Positions 51,001 to 58,243 of a stretch of 64,000 bases of DNA are shown here, piece by piece. The stretch is from Phytomonas francai. Taxonomy: Eukaryota; Euglenozoa; Kinetoplastea; Trypanosomatida; Trypanosomatidae. The position numbers and the translations under genes were made by a program. The notes under the pieces were generated by a model. It was not told the DNA's origin. It searched no databases and was given only the letters and a program-made list of their open reading frames with translations. The stretch covers positions 1,372,578-1,436,577 of the forward strand of contig MJCC01000003.1 in assembly GCA_001766655.1 (NCBI GenBank). The letters run 5' to 3'. Positions within the stretch are counted from its first letter, which is position 1; the number at the start of each line of letters is the position of its first letter.

Positions 51001-51559
51001 CTCCCTCAAACCCCTCTCGAGCTGGGTGGACGACCTTTTGCGGCGAATCGCGTTCATTCAAACCTGGTACGACAACGGGGCGCCCGCCGCGTACTGGATG
51101 GGGGGCTTTTTCTTTCCCCAGGCATTCCTGACGGGCACGCTGCAGAACTACGCGCGTTGCCTGCAGAAGGCCATCGATACGATCTCGTTTGACTTCAAAA
51201 TATTGGACAGCACCGCGGGCGCGTTGGACCGCCTCCAGAAGCCGGAAAAGGGAGCACTAGTTTACGGCCTTTTCATGGAGGGCGCTCGCTGGGATGCGGT
51301 GGGGCAGAGTCTGGAGGAGTCCAGACCAAGAGAACTGTATACGGAGATGCCCGTTATCCACTTCGATCCTGTCGTCAATCGGGTACAGGATCCGAGGAAG
51401 TTTGTGTGCCCTGTCTACAAAACACTAACGCGGGCAGGCACGCTGAGCACCACCGGGCACTCAACAAACTTTGTACTGCCGATACACATCCCTACACAGA
51501 GGGATCCTTCGCACTGGGTTGAGCGTGGTGTCGCTTGCGTTGTATCGTTAAACTTCTAG
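39056..51559 (+). CDS. Axonemal inner-arm dynein heavy chain
   Basis: A single frame of 4167 codons encodes a full dynein heavy chain. An N-terminal tail of ~1400 residues precedes the AAA ring. AAA1 has GPAGTGKTETTKD (about 1440), the axonemal form rather than cytoplasmic GKTESVKA. AAA2 has GPAGSGKTSVYR (about 1721), AAA3 has GPTGTGKSVS (about 2111) and AAA4 has GIGGSGRKSLTR (about 2460). The coiled-coil stalk with a microtubule-binding tip lies between about 2710 and 3000. AAA5/6 follow, and a C-terminal domain ends GTLSTTGHSTNF. The length suits single-headed inner-arm chains (DNAH1/3/7/12-like, about 4000 residues), not outer arm (~4500). The P4 loop has Lys where most have Gln (GRQS). 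The gene is GC-rich at the 5' end and mosaic further on. Confidence 0.93.
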   Translation: MIHSYLRPDVVEADAPADEWGGAAPGGRLPAPLSSFFKESAARFPEAHAAALEPKVQIPYTHVRGRVPRPIEVERRRRLYDAFDVGHLLAVAGLELDALARPTRAAIPLEYFDDASHDCRGPAEWMRIAEASPDPAGRFLPAEGVFVDPAGGPCGLRPCRVVAWDAATNELRVRWGAVSPPDPAAEEEATLHRIFVRLLAEDPVVFVRRLASAQGQRAKATAWVLYYLSCDAMPTTELPDLTAGLRERLLRLGTGIPQLSEAAFPGVARHAEQLVREILLEWKRGHNRVMLRDLMRRNASVRRMVERSTRMNLAELVSGPNVSVPLSELGDPTESIAIDFDFRRRERAFTFATYFTQPEVVTALTGVRRACMKVLEQSLFDLPTERQMPLKVFQKRQMTRIHDVASYLKHDWLDSVRQVIKESFQTASKGWLNLKESKQDIYEMSKLKKLFTTVRLMMEDTLFDFVYTSLQSFMTFFEEVSDFTVDVVNMNCVQNTWPGSDADDCIEKQPLFTINLIEKDGCFAYDIAADEFERHVIDLFDQAILCTEAVPQVERYVMTQYFWRNDSEGPFLDSVKLEDERVHWMRERVRRLIRASLAPLQEYLRTYDELLPLIRLNEGDFIRDYTAEEHTIEDSKEEIIKHLKAKKVVAERIPPYLAVGNFVVNSQSFGSLMAKKEDNLAKLIMGSISKRNRKRAMSICEEFNKISRVLAKEPQTPEKLFELYSFIANIGESVQNLTQQIEDMKQCYVVLESFQFALTDDESCHKWQAIGWPRRLALTISATKKQLDLIEKELYARLQKQQDVFSTRVEKLQRIVATFSKHTQSNQADKVVADVKRNNIEIRQCIEEARSINSDQRLFGDRMTDYRSVFELDKEFKPYSDLWLTTYTWQESYRRWHTDAFETLDPDEVEHTTTMAYKTLTSLTKIFQDKAETLRMVEEMRVLVEHFRPWVPLVVSLNHPGMKERHWEGLSEKLNMKLKPGDTINILEDCKPLLAHKDVVVSHCEVAAKELQIERALKDMRVKWESKSFVVEPYKETGSFILKDTQEVIELLDEHLNLTQQLQFSPFKEYFKESITDWERSLNLISDVLEQWVECQRAWRYLEPIFSSDDIAVQLPRLSKLFEKVDKTWRRIMTATHNQTNVLEVCLGTNKLLDNLRESNRILEEVQRGLNEYLSEKRQSFPRFYFLSDEELLEILSQSKEVRRIDTNVAKLFEFICRLEWNEQDEIIGFFSSDDEHIPAVTPVKTEGNVENWLKSLESMMKAAVHRQVELAYQDYPKNKRQKWVLAWPAQAVIAISQVYWTQSCEQALTQMGSVRELYGALEKQLYELVDVVQSPLTPVQRVNMGALITIEVHAKDTVEGMVEKGVSDIASFDWVKQLRFYFNSSDSLCHIKQVDAHFVYGGEYLGNTGRLVVTPLTDRIYLTLTGALALCLGGAPAGPAGTGKTETTKDLAKALAKQCVVFNCQEGMTYLSMGKFFKGLAWTGAWACFDEFNRIDVEVLSVIAQQVTDLQQACLTKQYRIVFEDSDVEVDPTHAIFITMNPGYAGRTELPDNLKVLFRPVACMVPDYAMIGEIRLFSYGYKKARVLAQKMVMTFKLSSEQLSSQDHYDFGMRAVNSVISAAGMKKRENPNSDEDVLLLSALLDSNVPKFIKGDIGLFEGIISDLFPEITLPKTSYGAMVDTLHTVITDHMHLQDIPAFSEKCLQLYDITILRHGLMLVGPAGSGKTSVYRALQTTLSDCAIRQGKGEDLGPREFMKVHTHICNPKSVTMDQLYGAYDENGEWRDGILCVLFRCAARYGDEGTLLGKHWVIFDGPVDALWIESMNTVLDDNKKLCLVSGEIIQMNRDMTMMFEVEDLAVASPATVSRCGMIYMDPTSCVPVSASIASWTASLPSYMTPQASALKELTLLYLPDLITFVHAELQEYVPSTTSNLVYSFIKMMNGYIRTFEGVVKVPLQGLGGTPNQVSQPSQQPQELLAEIIPRLFFLSLVWSVGATCNGDGRERFDRVLREMAAANAHVDYLPPTSGARDNTVYDYCYQYESALAALAHSHGDDETAAPGWVHWQDMQPALEVARGTRFDDIIVPTIDNTRQNYVLRHLLQQKANLAVIGPTGTGKSVSALRMVLSGELPSTFLGLTFTFSAQTKAGVLQSSLMAKFDKRRSRVFGAPIGKHFLVFIDDANLPQPERYGAQPPLELLRQLLGHGGFYSLVGGIRWNTIIDTSLILAMGPPGGGRAHVSNRFMRFFNYLSFPDMSDTSKRIILTTILFSGFLHQGVKEDIQELGNNIVESTLRVFKQCCKIFLPIPAHVHYSFNMRDVMRVFPMLYASDERTVESKGELLKMWMHEMQRVFSDRLINDDDKAKFTAILKNEMREMGFTDNYEDFIGAPRLIFGNFMGTHRGYEQITDMKALTRRFDDLLATYNEENENRMDLVLFLDAIEHVCRIFRVLCMPNGHSLLLGIGGSGRKSLTRLACYLIPDMEIFTVEITKNFGAKEWHETLAKLLLECGKNDKKRTFLFSDTQIVQPVFLEDVAALLTSGDVPNLFEDQDMELINEKFRGVCISENLPTTKVSLYARFVKEVRSNLHIVLAFSPIGDVFRTRMRMFPSLIACCTIDWFAEWPAEALSSVARAHLAHSIKPVESKKPARRPSIAEDVPKDVADLTECFKVFHILAEEVTEQFFAETQRRSYVTPTSYLSFLGGFSDILRQRRRDLHDQRLRLENGLEKLHNTEERVAELEAQLKAQQPLLEIKKEEIGAMMKRLTVDRKGAALKEAEARNEEAAASVKAEECVKMRRECANRLAEAEPALAEAVKVLSKIKASEIAELNKYQSPPKGVQYVMEAVAVLLTLGNCPKEYYTGPAGGKKTPDWWMCAKSYMKDANRLLDTLVQPSEKGGFNREAMDAPLIEKIRVYCDNEEFQPEKVRSVSLPCMAMCLWVRAMYRWFFVNREIQPLRKKLEASEAELTRVTQALHRTRSVLNHVIASVEALEREYAAAILTQTELENEVEQTSLKLQRAARLIDGLGGEKIRWVELIARYNEEEKYIIGDVLISTATISYCGPLTGSYRKQLLSKWKETLKTNNVHISEECSLVSTMGDPVQIQEWQLNGLPSDSLSTENAIIMANSRNWPLLIDPQGQGNTWIRNIYKNSNLQVCKASNSRFMKTIEQAIRLGLPCLLENVRESLDAALEPVLLKNVFLIGSTPHVRIGDSAIPYDTNFEFYMTTKLSNPTYTPETIVSVSLLNFFITANGLEEQLLAKTVGIERNDLEQDKQKLTIDSADKQKELKEIQSNILRLLEEAEGDILEQEQLINTLERSKTKSTEINEYLQKSKETTKIIDETRNKYRPHAARGVLLFFCVSKLSAIDSMCQFSLQWFFNLFLRAVKDAKPADNLEERVANLIDYFMYSFYCNVCHALFEKHKLTFSFFLCTAVQQQHGELDEEEFHYFLRGPTRRIDSMPNPDPSWINDSIWSEVQFISSQLPFFKGFDAHITRNIAHYKELSDSTDTNIQNFTLAAERANTESLLERLIVFRCFSKDKMIPAIQQYVKHYIGERYIVVPPFDVADAYKDSDCLSPLIFINSPGSDPMNDLMRFAESMHMLRRLDKVSLGQGQGKKAEEYITVGRERGQWVLLQNCHLAISWMPTLEAIVESFTAETVNKEFRLWLTSMPCEAFPVSVLQISVKMTNEPPMGLRANVSRSYYSFSDSDLDLTHDSASYRKLAFSLCLFHGVIQERRKFGSLGFNIAYEFNDSDRHVCLMQLQKFIDLYDSIPFDVLTFLAGEINYGGRVTDDWDRRCMMTLIQRFLSPEVLKVGYAFSPSGVYHTLEPGTRAHYLEHLNTWPLNPKPEVFGLHDNADITCAQNITAGILSTVLSLISQAASTGKAASKDEHLKDMAESIQKQLPEPFDEEAFASKYPTRYEESMNIVLVQEVMRYNRLIRFIRSNLIEFLKAIRGEVLISADLEAVGSNFFLNSVPAAWASLAYPSLKPLSSWVDDLLRRIAFIQTWYDNGAPAAYWMGGFFFPQAFLTGTLQNYARCLQKAIDTISFDFKILDSTAGALDRLQKPEKGALVYGLFMEGARWDAVGQSLEESRPRELYTEMPVIHFDPVVNRVQDPRKFVCPVYKTLTRAGTLSTTGHSTNFVLPIHIPTQRDPSHWVERGVACVVSLNF

Positions 51560-52190
51560 GAGCCTTCTCTTACGATGGCGTTTGTGTTGAAAGCCCAGAG
51601 TTTCTAGATGAAGTATGCTGATGTTGAATGAATAATTTGGCGTTTACTTTTTTTCCCGGTTTCTTTTCGTGACAAATTCAGTATTTTAAACTTGAAATAC
51701 CCACCCACCCCAAGGGTTTAGAAATGGTGCTCATCTTGTATATATATATATATGCCTTTTTTGCTTGGCATATCAGTATGTAAACCTTAGTGAAGATATA
51801 TATTCCTTCAATGTACAAAGCTATCTTATAATTCGTAGAGAAGCACCAACACCACAATGGGACAGCGAACCTCCAAAGAAAGTGCACATAACGAAGAGTA
51901 AGCGGGTATCTTGTGGTCTCGCCACCTAGCCTTTTACTTTCACGGTTACCTTTATTTCATTTCCTTTTCCTCTTTTCCTTTACGAATATTTAACTTTAAT
52001 GCAGATTTAATAGGATCTAAACAGATTGCTATAGGACACGTGTGTCTGTAACCATACCGGGAAACTAGGATTCTTCAACGTGGTGCTTGCTAACTGAAAA
52101 GAAGCGTTATTTTCAAAGAAATCCAAACAGGCTAGCCCTCGAAAGCAGAACAAGGGTGTGTGTGTGTGTGTGTGATAAAAAGAAAGAGAA
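51560..52190. other. Intergenic with TA and TG repeats and very short ORF
   Basis: A TA microsatellite lies at about 51737-51753 and a TG repeat at 52155-52174. A 14-codon ORF at 51857-51901 encodes MGQRTSKESAHNEE, which fits an N-myristoylation start but may be chance. A pyrimidine tract (about 51930-51975) followed by AG serves the next gene. Confidence 0.5.
52155..52174. repeat. (GT) microsatellite
   Basis: Alternating GT run of about 20 bases, 17 bases before the UPF0390-type start codon, so it probably lies in the 5' UTR or just upstream of the splice site. Confidence 0.85.
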
Positions 52191-52469
52191 ATGGCTCAAC
52201 AGTCTTTACGTACGAAATCCAAACCCACTAAAAGTGCTGGGGCGGTACGAAAGCACGTTGGCGAAGCGAAAAAGAAGTCAACCTTTACCAAGGCGAAGAA
52301 TTCTGTTGAGCGGAAGGCACGTGCTAACTATATCAATAGCGTTGAGGCAGCAATGGCGTCTCGCGTCCCGTCTGACCAAAGCTTTAAATTGAAGATCGTG
52401 AAGCCTGCTCCATTGCTGACAAAGAAACGAATGAAGAAGCCTTTAACTCGTGGTCGTAAGCGCAAGTAG
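52191..52469 (+). CDS. Small basic UPF0390 (DUF2462)-type protein
   Basis: A 92-residue, strongly basic protein starting MAQQSLRTKSKPTKSAG. It has the UPF0390/Leydig-tumour 10 kDa homolog layout: an N-terminal K-x-K-x(2)-K stretch, a middle F-x-K-A-K-x-x-V segment, a helix ANYINSVEAAMASRV and an LKIVKPAP strand before a Lys/Arg tail (TKKRMKKPLTRGRKRK). The tail reads as a nucleolar or ribosome-associated signal. Family members are poorly characterised and probably linked to ribosome biogenesis. A TG repeat lies just upstream of the ATG. Confidence 0.6.
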   Translation: MAQQSLRTKSKPTKSAGAVRKHVGEAKKKSTFTKAKNSVERKARANYINSVEAAMASRVPSDQSFKLKIVKPAPLLTKKRMKKPLTRGRKRK

Positions 52470-53065
52470 ATCCCCCCCTACCCTTCCTAACAAAAGGAAA
52501 AAAAGAGGAAGTATAGGAGGAAGGCGCTTAGAAAGGAGTGGATAGAATGTCAACGAATACGTAAAGCGAAGAATACATGCGGATAAAAATCTACTTTAAT
52601 GCCTTAGCTGAGCAGGGTTTGAATACAGCTCGGGAGAAGGAAGGAAGGTGTGTGCGTATCTGCGGAGGAAAAGTAATAGCCTGTGAGTTTCCCTTTTTTA
52701 GAATCATGGCTTAGGGCTTTATTCTTGATCTTTTTCATCACTCTTTTTGCACATTAAACATAACAAAAGGAATTTGGTCATACGTTTAATTGTGTGAACA
52801 CGAAGGGAATAAAAGCCTAAAAGCACGTCACGTGATTGTGTGCATTTTATGCCTTGTCCATTTTTTCCTCCTCCCTCACTCGTTAACCAGATCATTGGGA
52901 TCAGTTATAAATAGACGGTTAACCATTGATTCACGGATAACATGCGTAAAAATGTACACTATTCACGATCGCACTGATGTTATACTGCTTCTTCTGTTGT
53001 TTTGTTATGAAATTCTCATTGATTTGCTACTGGGATTCACCTTTTTATTTACCATCTAAGTTGTT
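52470..53065. other. Intergenic, AT-rich
   Basis: T/C-rich stretches at about 52976-53047 provide the pyrimidine tract for the kinase gene. No convincing gene. A frame ending at 53059 (left end at the GTG at 52790) is a hydrophobic run produced by pyrimidine-rich sequence. Confidence 0.55.
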
Positions 53066-55144
53066 ATGGAACGATATGATTTTATTAGGATCATCGGAAA
53101 AGGAACGTATGGGATTGTTCTCGAGTGCATCGATTTGGAAACTGGACAACCTGTGGCCGTAAAATGTTTCAGGAAGTTTTAATTATCGAAAAAATATTTT
53201 TACCAGACCATTATCCGCGAGTTTTATGTGCTAAAGCTTCTCGCAGGGGCGCGCTACATCGTTAGACTTCTCGACTTCTTCAAGGCAGAGGAGGAAATTT
53301 ATTTGGTGATGGAATACATTCCTCATAATTTCTTAGAAATCTTAGACACCAACAAAAATGGGATCGAGTTTGAGGCTTTGCGATTGTTCATGTACACCAC
53401 TCTTCTTGGTTTGCGTTCTCTTCATCGATGCGGTCTCATCCATCGGGATATAAAACCGGAAAATATACTGGTGCAGGATGATGCTACCGCTAAATTGTGC
53501 GACTTTGGTTTCGCACGCCCGGTTTTTTCGAGGTATTCGCCACTCATACCCACTGCAGATGCATCTAATTATCTGAAAAAAAGTATGGCTCGCACTGAAG
53601 ACCTTGGTAAAGGGTCGAGTTGTTTATTAGACCTGAGTTTCTCTAAACTACAACATCTTGTATATGGCTCTAGTGCTAGCGCTATGACGGGGTATATGGC
53701 CACGCGGTGGTACTGCAGCCCCGAGATGTTGTTGGGTATAACCCAATACGATTTTGCGGTGGATATGTGGGCGATGGGTGCCATCATGGCAGAGGTCGCA
53801 GATGGTCAGCCGCTACTTCCGGGCTATTCAGAGCTACATTAGCTCTCCTTAATCCAAATTCGTGTTTCTAGTTTTCCAGAGCCCTACAAAACTTTACTCG
53901 ATAAACTCACTTTGAGTGCTCTCCATGAAGGCGAGAAGATCAACTACCCTTCTTCAGTATCTACTGATTGTGAATTCACCGATTACCCGCATACACGATT
54001 TCATAATGTCTTAGGAGATCTTGGTGTTGACCTTCTGAAGGGCTTTTTAACCATTGATCCTTCGAAGCTTATTACAGCAGAGGAGGCCCTGCAGCATCCC
54101 TTTTTTGAAGGGGTTGATACAGGATATTCGCTGCTCCTGGCGTCAATTAACCATTTCCACTCCTCAATTTATTTGGGAATGTCTTGTTCAAATTCGGAGG
54201 ATGGCATTATCTTAACCAACATGGATGCAAGGGAGCAAAAAGTGGATGAAAACCTACCCTTGCTTGGACTATCACTAACTGCCGATGCTTCACCTCGATA
54301 TTCCATAAAGAGTAACTCCACAGAAGGGAAGGATGCCTGCAGTGAAACTGAAATGCCCAGATCCACGGAGAGGCCTGTGGACACGGAAGATCCGGAAGTC
54401 TGTACCTCGCCAGGTCAGCGAGAAAAGCGCCCCGTGGTATCGCCTGTCTCAACGCTTAGGGAGCCCGAACCAGAGCTCGAACTTTCTATCCTGCCGTTGG
54501 AAGCCCCACACGAGGACACGATGTCTGAGCGACCACTTGCGAACCATTCGGAAAGTTTGACACAGAAAACGCGTATTCAACATTGCACAAACCCCACCAA
54601 CTCGGTGTTGTGTCCCAAAGCTAGCCGGCGTCACACGTCAGGGAAAGCTACGGGGAATTCACGTGAGCTGCAGGCCAAGGGGCTTCCGACGTGCCTGGGG
54701 ACCGAACATATTGCTCCGGGCGCTGATGCCGCACCCAACACTTCGAGCGCGCGCAGTACGTGCCAGGAAAGCCTCGCCTTAGACAGCACGTCGTGTCTGA
54801 AGAGCATTCTGGAGAATGTGCCCCGTGCAAGGAGGAACTCCCTGAACAGTCGAAGAGGGGACTCGGCACTACCAACCGACCTCCAGACCGGGAAGTCCAA
54901 CCGCTGTTCGTCGGGCGCCAGGCGCCTTTCCTCCGAGGCCGGGCAGAGCGCCTCGGGGGCAGGTCAACCCCCCGTCCGGCGGCCCTCCTCCGAGAGGGCG
55001 AGGCTCTCTTTGATACGACAACCGCGCGCCGTCGGGCCGCATGCATTCGCGACGGTATTCAGGGCGCTCGGCGTCCAGAGGCCGGCGCGCGAGTGCGCAG
55101 GGCTCAGATGGGAGCGGGGTGGACCGTGGTGGGCGGGGGCCTAG
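53066..55144 (+). pseudogene. CDKL-like protein kinase with two in-frame stop codons
   Basis: From the ATG at 53066 one frame runs to a TAG at 55142-55144, broken only by TAA at 53180-53182 (codon 39) and TAG at 53840-53842 (codon 259). Around the stops the kinase is otherwise intact. The glycine loop is GKGTYG, the lysine is Lys33 (VAVKCF), HRDIKPEN carries Asp128, KLCDFGFAR carries Asp146, and TGYMATRWY (208-216) is followed by PEMLLG and [18 protein letters not shown] and TRWY(C)SPE point to the CDKL group of CMGC kinases, several of which control flagellum length. The TAG lies where CDKs and CDKLs have Gln (D-x-x-Q-L). The activation loop carries a ~45-residue insert, and the tail past ~360 is Ser/Pro-rich and disordered. 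It could be a young pseudogene, readthrough, or sequence error. It is not a reassigned code, since all three stops end other genes here. Confidence 0.75.
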
Positions 55145-56006
55145 TGATAGGGGCCCCCACTCCCGCGCCCTGTCGCTCTCCGCGTTAAACTCGAATAGGG
55201 CAACGGCGGCTACGAGATTGCCAGTGCTCAACCGCGGGAGGAAGACGGGGGGAGGGGGGGGGGGAATCCGGATTCGAACGGCAACGAGCCCACTACACGA
55301 ACTCCTACGTTACTCTTCTGCCTGAAAAAAGCTCGCCCCGCCTCTGACGCGCCAGGTAGGAGTGGTCATTTAGGTTCTGCGAAGTCACAGGCGTTTACTC
55401 TCCCAAAACATGACATGCCACCAGCGACGCGTTTAATCCCCATTCATTCGTATCAAATGTCGCAAGTATGTGCCTTGCATATCTCTCCCAGACACACACC
55501 TTCGTTTACCTTGCCCGGCCCATGAGCTCACCGCTTTCTTCCTCTTTTGCCGCCGCTTCTCCCCTCTTCATTTCGGCAAAACAGCTTTTATCTGGCGAAT
55601 CCCTCCTGGATTGTCACTTTTCTGACTCTGTTCCAAAAAGACAGGGTTTTTTTGGGTGTTCTTTGCGAATGAAAATCAAAGTATACAACACACTTAGTTT
55701 CAAGTCATTCCTTTTTTCTATATTGAAGAATTAGCATTTTTCCCCAATTTTATATTTTCTATACCACAACAGTAATATACATCATATTTTTCTATTTGAG
55801 ATAGAGTTTATATTTCCCTTTTTTCAACCTTTTTTAACAGAAAGAAATATTGCGAATAATAGTAATTTTAACTTGGGTAGATTCTGCATATTCGTGCTAT
55901 CTAATTTCTAATTAGTGTTTCCTTTATATTTTTTCGTAAAGAGTTGACATATGTGGGTGAATAGATGTACCAATGTTTTGTTCGACACAATGGATTGAAT
56001 AAGCTA

Positions 56007-56051
<45 letters not shown>

Positions 56052-56542
56052 GCTAGTAAGAAACAAGAAAAGAACTGTGTGTTATACCGAAACAGGGCTT
56101 TTAAGTTGTATCCCCCAATGCAGCATTTTTTTTGAATCAGTTGGCTATTTGTTTAGTGCCTTGCTATGTGTGGAAATGTAATAATTCGGAGGAAAAGCTA
56201 TTTAATTACATTTAGTCTATTTTATGAAATGTTTAAAAACTAGCATCGTTTTTCTTTTATTTTGTTCCATTTATTTAGCCAGAAGATATTTTGAAGAGGG
56301 AATACCGAAGATGTCAAGTTGGAATTTAAAGTCTTCAAACCGCTAGATTATATATGTATATGTAATCCTTTAGACATCCTCCAGTGAAAACGGTAATTTA
56401 ACTTTACTTCTTTTTTCCATTTTGGTTGGCATTTTCAACTGAAGGTGGATCGTATAACGCCGGGATTTTTGGTGTATACTCCCTCTATAGGGCTGCACTT
56501 TCATCCTAGAAAAAGGAAACAGCAATTGAGTTTACTTATGCG
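55145..56542. other. Intergenic, 1.4 kb, with G run and (TA)19
   Basis: The left part (to ~55500) is GC-rich, with a G11 run at about 55254-55264. The rest is AT-rich, with a (TA)19 microsatellite at 56011-56048. Nothing tRNA-like holds up: a T-loop-like string near 55266-55282 on the minus strand lacks a base-paired stem. No gene seen. Confidence 0.55.
56011..56048. repeat. (TA)19 microsatellite
   Basis: An uninterrupted alternating TA run of 38 bases in the long spacer before the 469-residue gene. It is probably length-variable between strains. Confidence 0.9.
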
Positions 56543-57952
56543 ATGGTCGATTTAGCCTCAATAGAGGAGGCTGAGGCGTCCTTGTTGGGTCTCTGTCATT
56601 TTTATCCTGGGCTCTGCGGGAATGATCAATCAGAAACCTGCGATGGGGCATGGCGGGCCTACTCTCAATTGAAGGCGCTTTACCGATATTTCGGTCTCGA
56701 GGATGCTCTTTTTACGCCCTCAGAAATCGATAAACGGGGCCCGTTTCGTATATCCCAGAAAGGGTTGATATCCGCAAGACTATCATTTTGCCAGGATTCA
56801 GCCATGCGGGCTTTCATCCAATCCGAGGAGGTGGTTTCCAGAAGCTCAGATGATGCCGTGGCGAGAACCAAAGGTGGCATTCAGAGCCCTCCTGGTCCTC
56901 TACAAATGTTAAAAAACACCATAGAACACCATCATAGCGAGAGACAAAGGATATTCGTGTGCGGGGTGTGGAACAAACTAGAAGCTCGCGGGGGCCTTCT
57001 AAAGGGTTCACTTACAAAAACGGAGCTCTATCGTAGCCCATGGAGCGGGCGTTACCAATTACCCCTGACCTTCCTTGAAGATTTCCGTTCTCGTATGAGG
57101 GAACCGACGCTACGATCTGAAGTAGAGGATGAAACTCATGCAATTGACGCCCATGTCGAACAGTTTCTACGAAAGGTCGATGTTAGTTCCTTTTCTAGCA
57201 TATTGGAGTGTCAGTTCAACGAAATTCTGGTAAAATATGTGAATGTTCATACACCGTTGCTTGAATTGTGCGGGGCCAATATTCCAGCTTCCTCATCGAC
57301 GGAAAAACACCCCCGCCTCGGGGCGACGGCGTTTGTGCGCGAGGTGGTGATGGATTATCTTCCTTGCCTCGAGCCTTGGGATGTCGAGGCCTCGTTGGTT
57401 TCTGCTCGTGTAGATCTAGAAGTCGTGGTCGTTAGCCTCTGCGAGCAGTTGCCAGCATCGCCTTCAAGCGAAATAGTCCAGCGCTTCGCAACCGGCCATG
57501 TTTTTCACCTTAGCTGGGATTCATCGAGCGGCGAGGACGCGATTGCGATTCGCCATGAATTCGGCGTTTCTGCCTGGCGGCAGGCCTCTGCGGTTCCGCA
57601 AACCACAACGCTCCAGTTATACCACCAGTGCGCTTTTTTGGCCGACATGAAGCCGGCGTCAACCTTCAGGCGAATTCCCCGCGCGGAGGAACCTGCAAAA
57701 ACGCGAGTCGATAACGCCGCGCAGTGGTCCTCGGGCACCCTGAGTGCGTCTCTTATAGCGCACTACCTTATGGAACGTCTGAGAAGTGTAGAAAATGCCA
57801 TCAAGACCAGGGTTATTGGACCTTGTATCCAATGCACAGTCCGTGAAATCAGGCGACAGACTTCTAATTTGGTGTCGAAACCTGTAGAAGAGGCGTGTGC
57901 AGCAGTTTCAAAAGAGAAAACCAACGACGGAATATCTGCGCCTAGTGAATAG
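56543..57952 (+). CDS. Hypothetical protein, 469 residues
   Basis: The ATG at 56543 opens a 469-codon frame ending in TAG. The protein is soluble-looking with scattered Cys and His. A block at about 300-365 (IVQRFATGHVFHLSWDSSSGEDAIAIRHEFGVSAW) looks like beta structure, and a block near 400-435 (SGTLSASLIAHYLMERLRSVENAIKTRVIG) like two helices. No catalytic or membrane motif is seen, and I do not recognise the family. It is coding beyond doubt by length, but its role is unknown. Confidence 0.65.
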   Translation: MVDLASIEEAEASLLGLCHFYPGLCGNDQSETCDGAWRAYSQLKALYRYFGLEDALFTPSEIDKRGPFRISQKGLISARLSFCQDSAMRAFIQSEEVVSRSSDDAVARTKGGIQSPPGPLQMLKNTIEHHHSERQRIFVCGVWNKLEARGGLLKGSLTKTELYRSPWSGRYQLPLTFLEDFRSRMREPTLRSEVEDETHAIDAHVEQFLRKVDVSSFSSILECQFNEILVKYVNVHTPLLELCGANIPASSSTEKHPRLGATAFVREVVMDYLPCLEPWDVEASLVSARVDLEVVVVSLCEQLPASPSSEIVQRFATGHVFHLSWDSSSGEDAIAIRHEFGVSAWRQASAVPQTTTLQLYHQCAFLADMKPASTFRRIPRAEEPAKTRVDNAAQWSSGTLSASLIAHYLMERLRSVENAIKTRVIGPCIQCTVREIRRQTSNLVSKPVEEACAAVSKEKTNDGISAPSE

Positions 57953-58243
57953 TCAACATCGTTATTACTGGAGAGAACCCTTCCTTTTTAGGAATTGTGG
58001 ATAACGACGTAATTGTAGCTTCTTTTTGCCTTTGATGCTGATTATTTGCTTTTTTTCCAGTCTTTATCTTTCTTTATTTCCGCTTTTCCTCTTAGTTAGA
58101 TTTGCAGATAGGCTTCAAATTTTGAAAGTTGTCGGTTTATCTCCCTTTTTTTCTTCTATATATACAAAAGGCATTCTTTTTTTTTTTTTAATATTCGTCC
58201 GTTACACTTGATATTTGTTGTGTAGCTTTTTTTTTTTAAACCC
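57953..58243. other. Intergenic with T-rich tracts
   Basis: Strong T-runs at about 58178-58190 and 58228-58237 and a T/C tract at 58050-58100. These are candidate trans-splice signals for VPS37. No gene. Confidence 0.5.

Noticed and set aside
52790..53059. Hydrophobic open frame upstream of the kinase
   Set aside because: Its left end is a GTG, and the hydrophobic run comes from the T/C-rich tract that precedes the kinase start.
53066..55144. Genome-wide stop-codon reassignment as explanation of the kinase stops
   Set aside because: TAA, TAG and TGA each end several other recognised genes in the window, and long genes such as the dynein have no in-frame stops.
54760..55188. Second open frame over the kinase tail
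   Set aside because: It is out of frame with the kinase and produced by high GC. Its product is Arg/Gly-rich without a domain.
55255..55330. tRNA-like T-loop string on the minus strand (GTTCGAATCC)
   Set aside because: The T-stem does not pair (two of five pairs fail) and no cloverleaf could be built.
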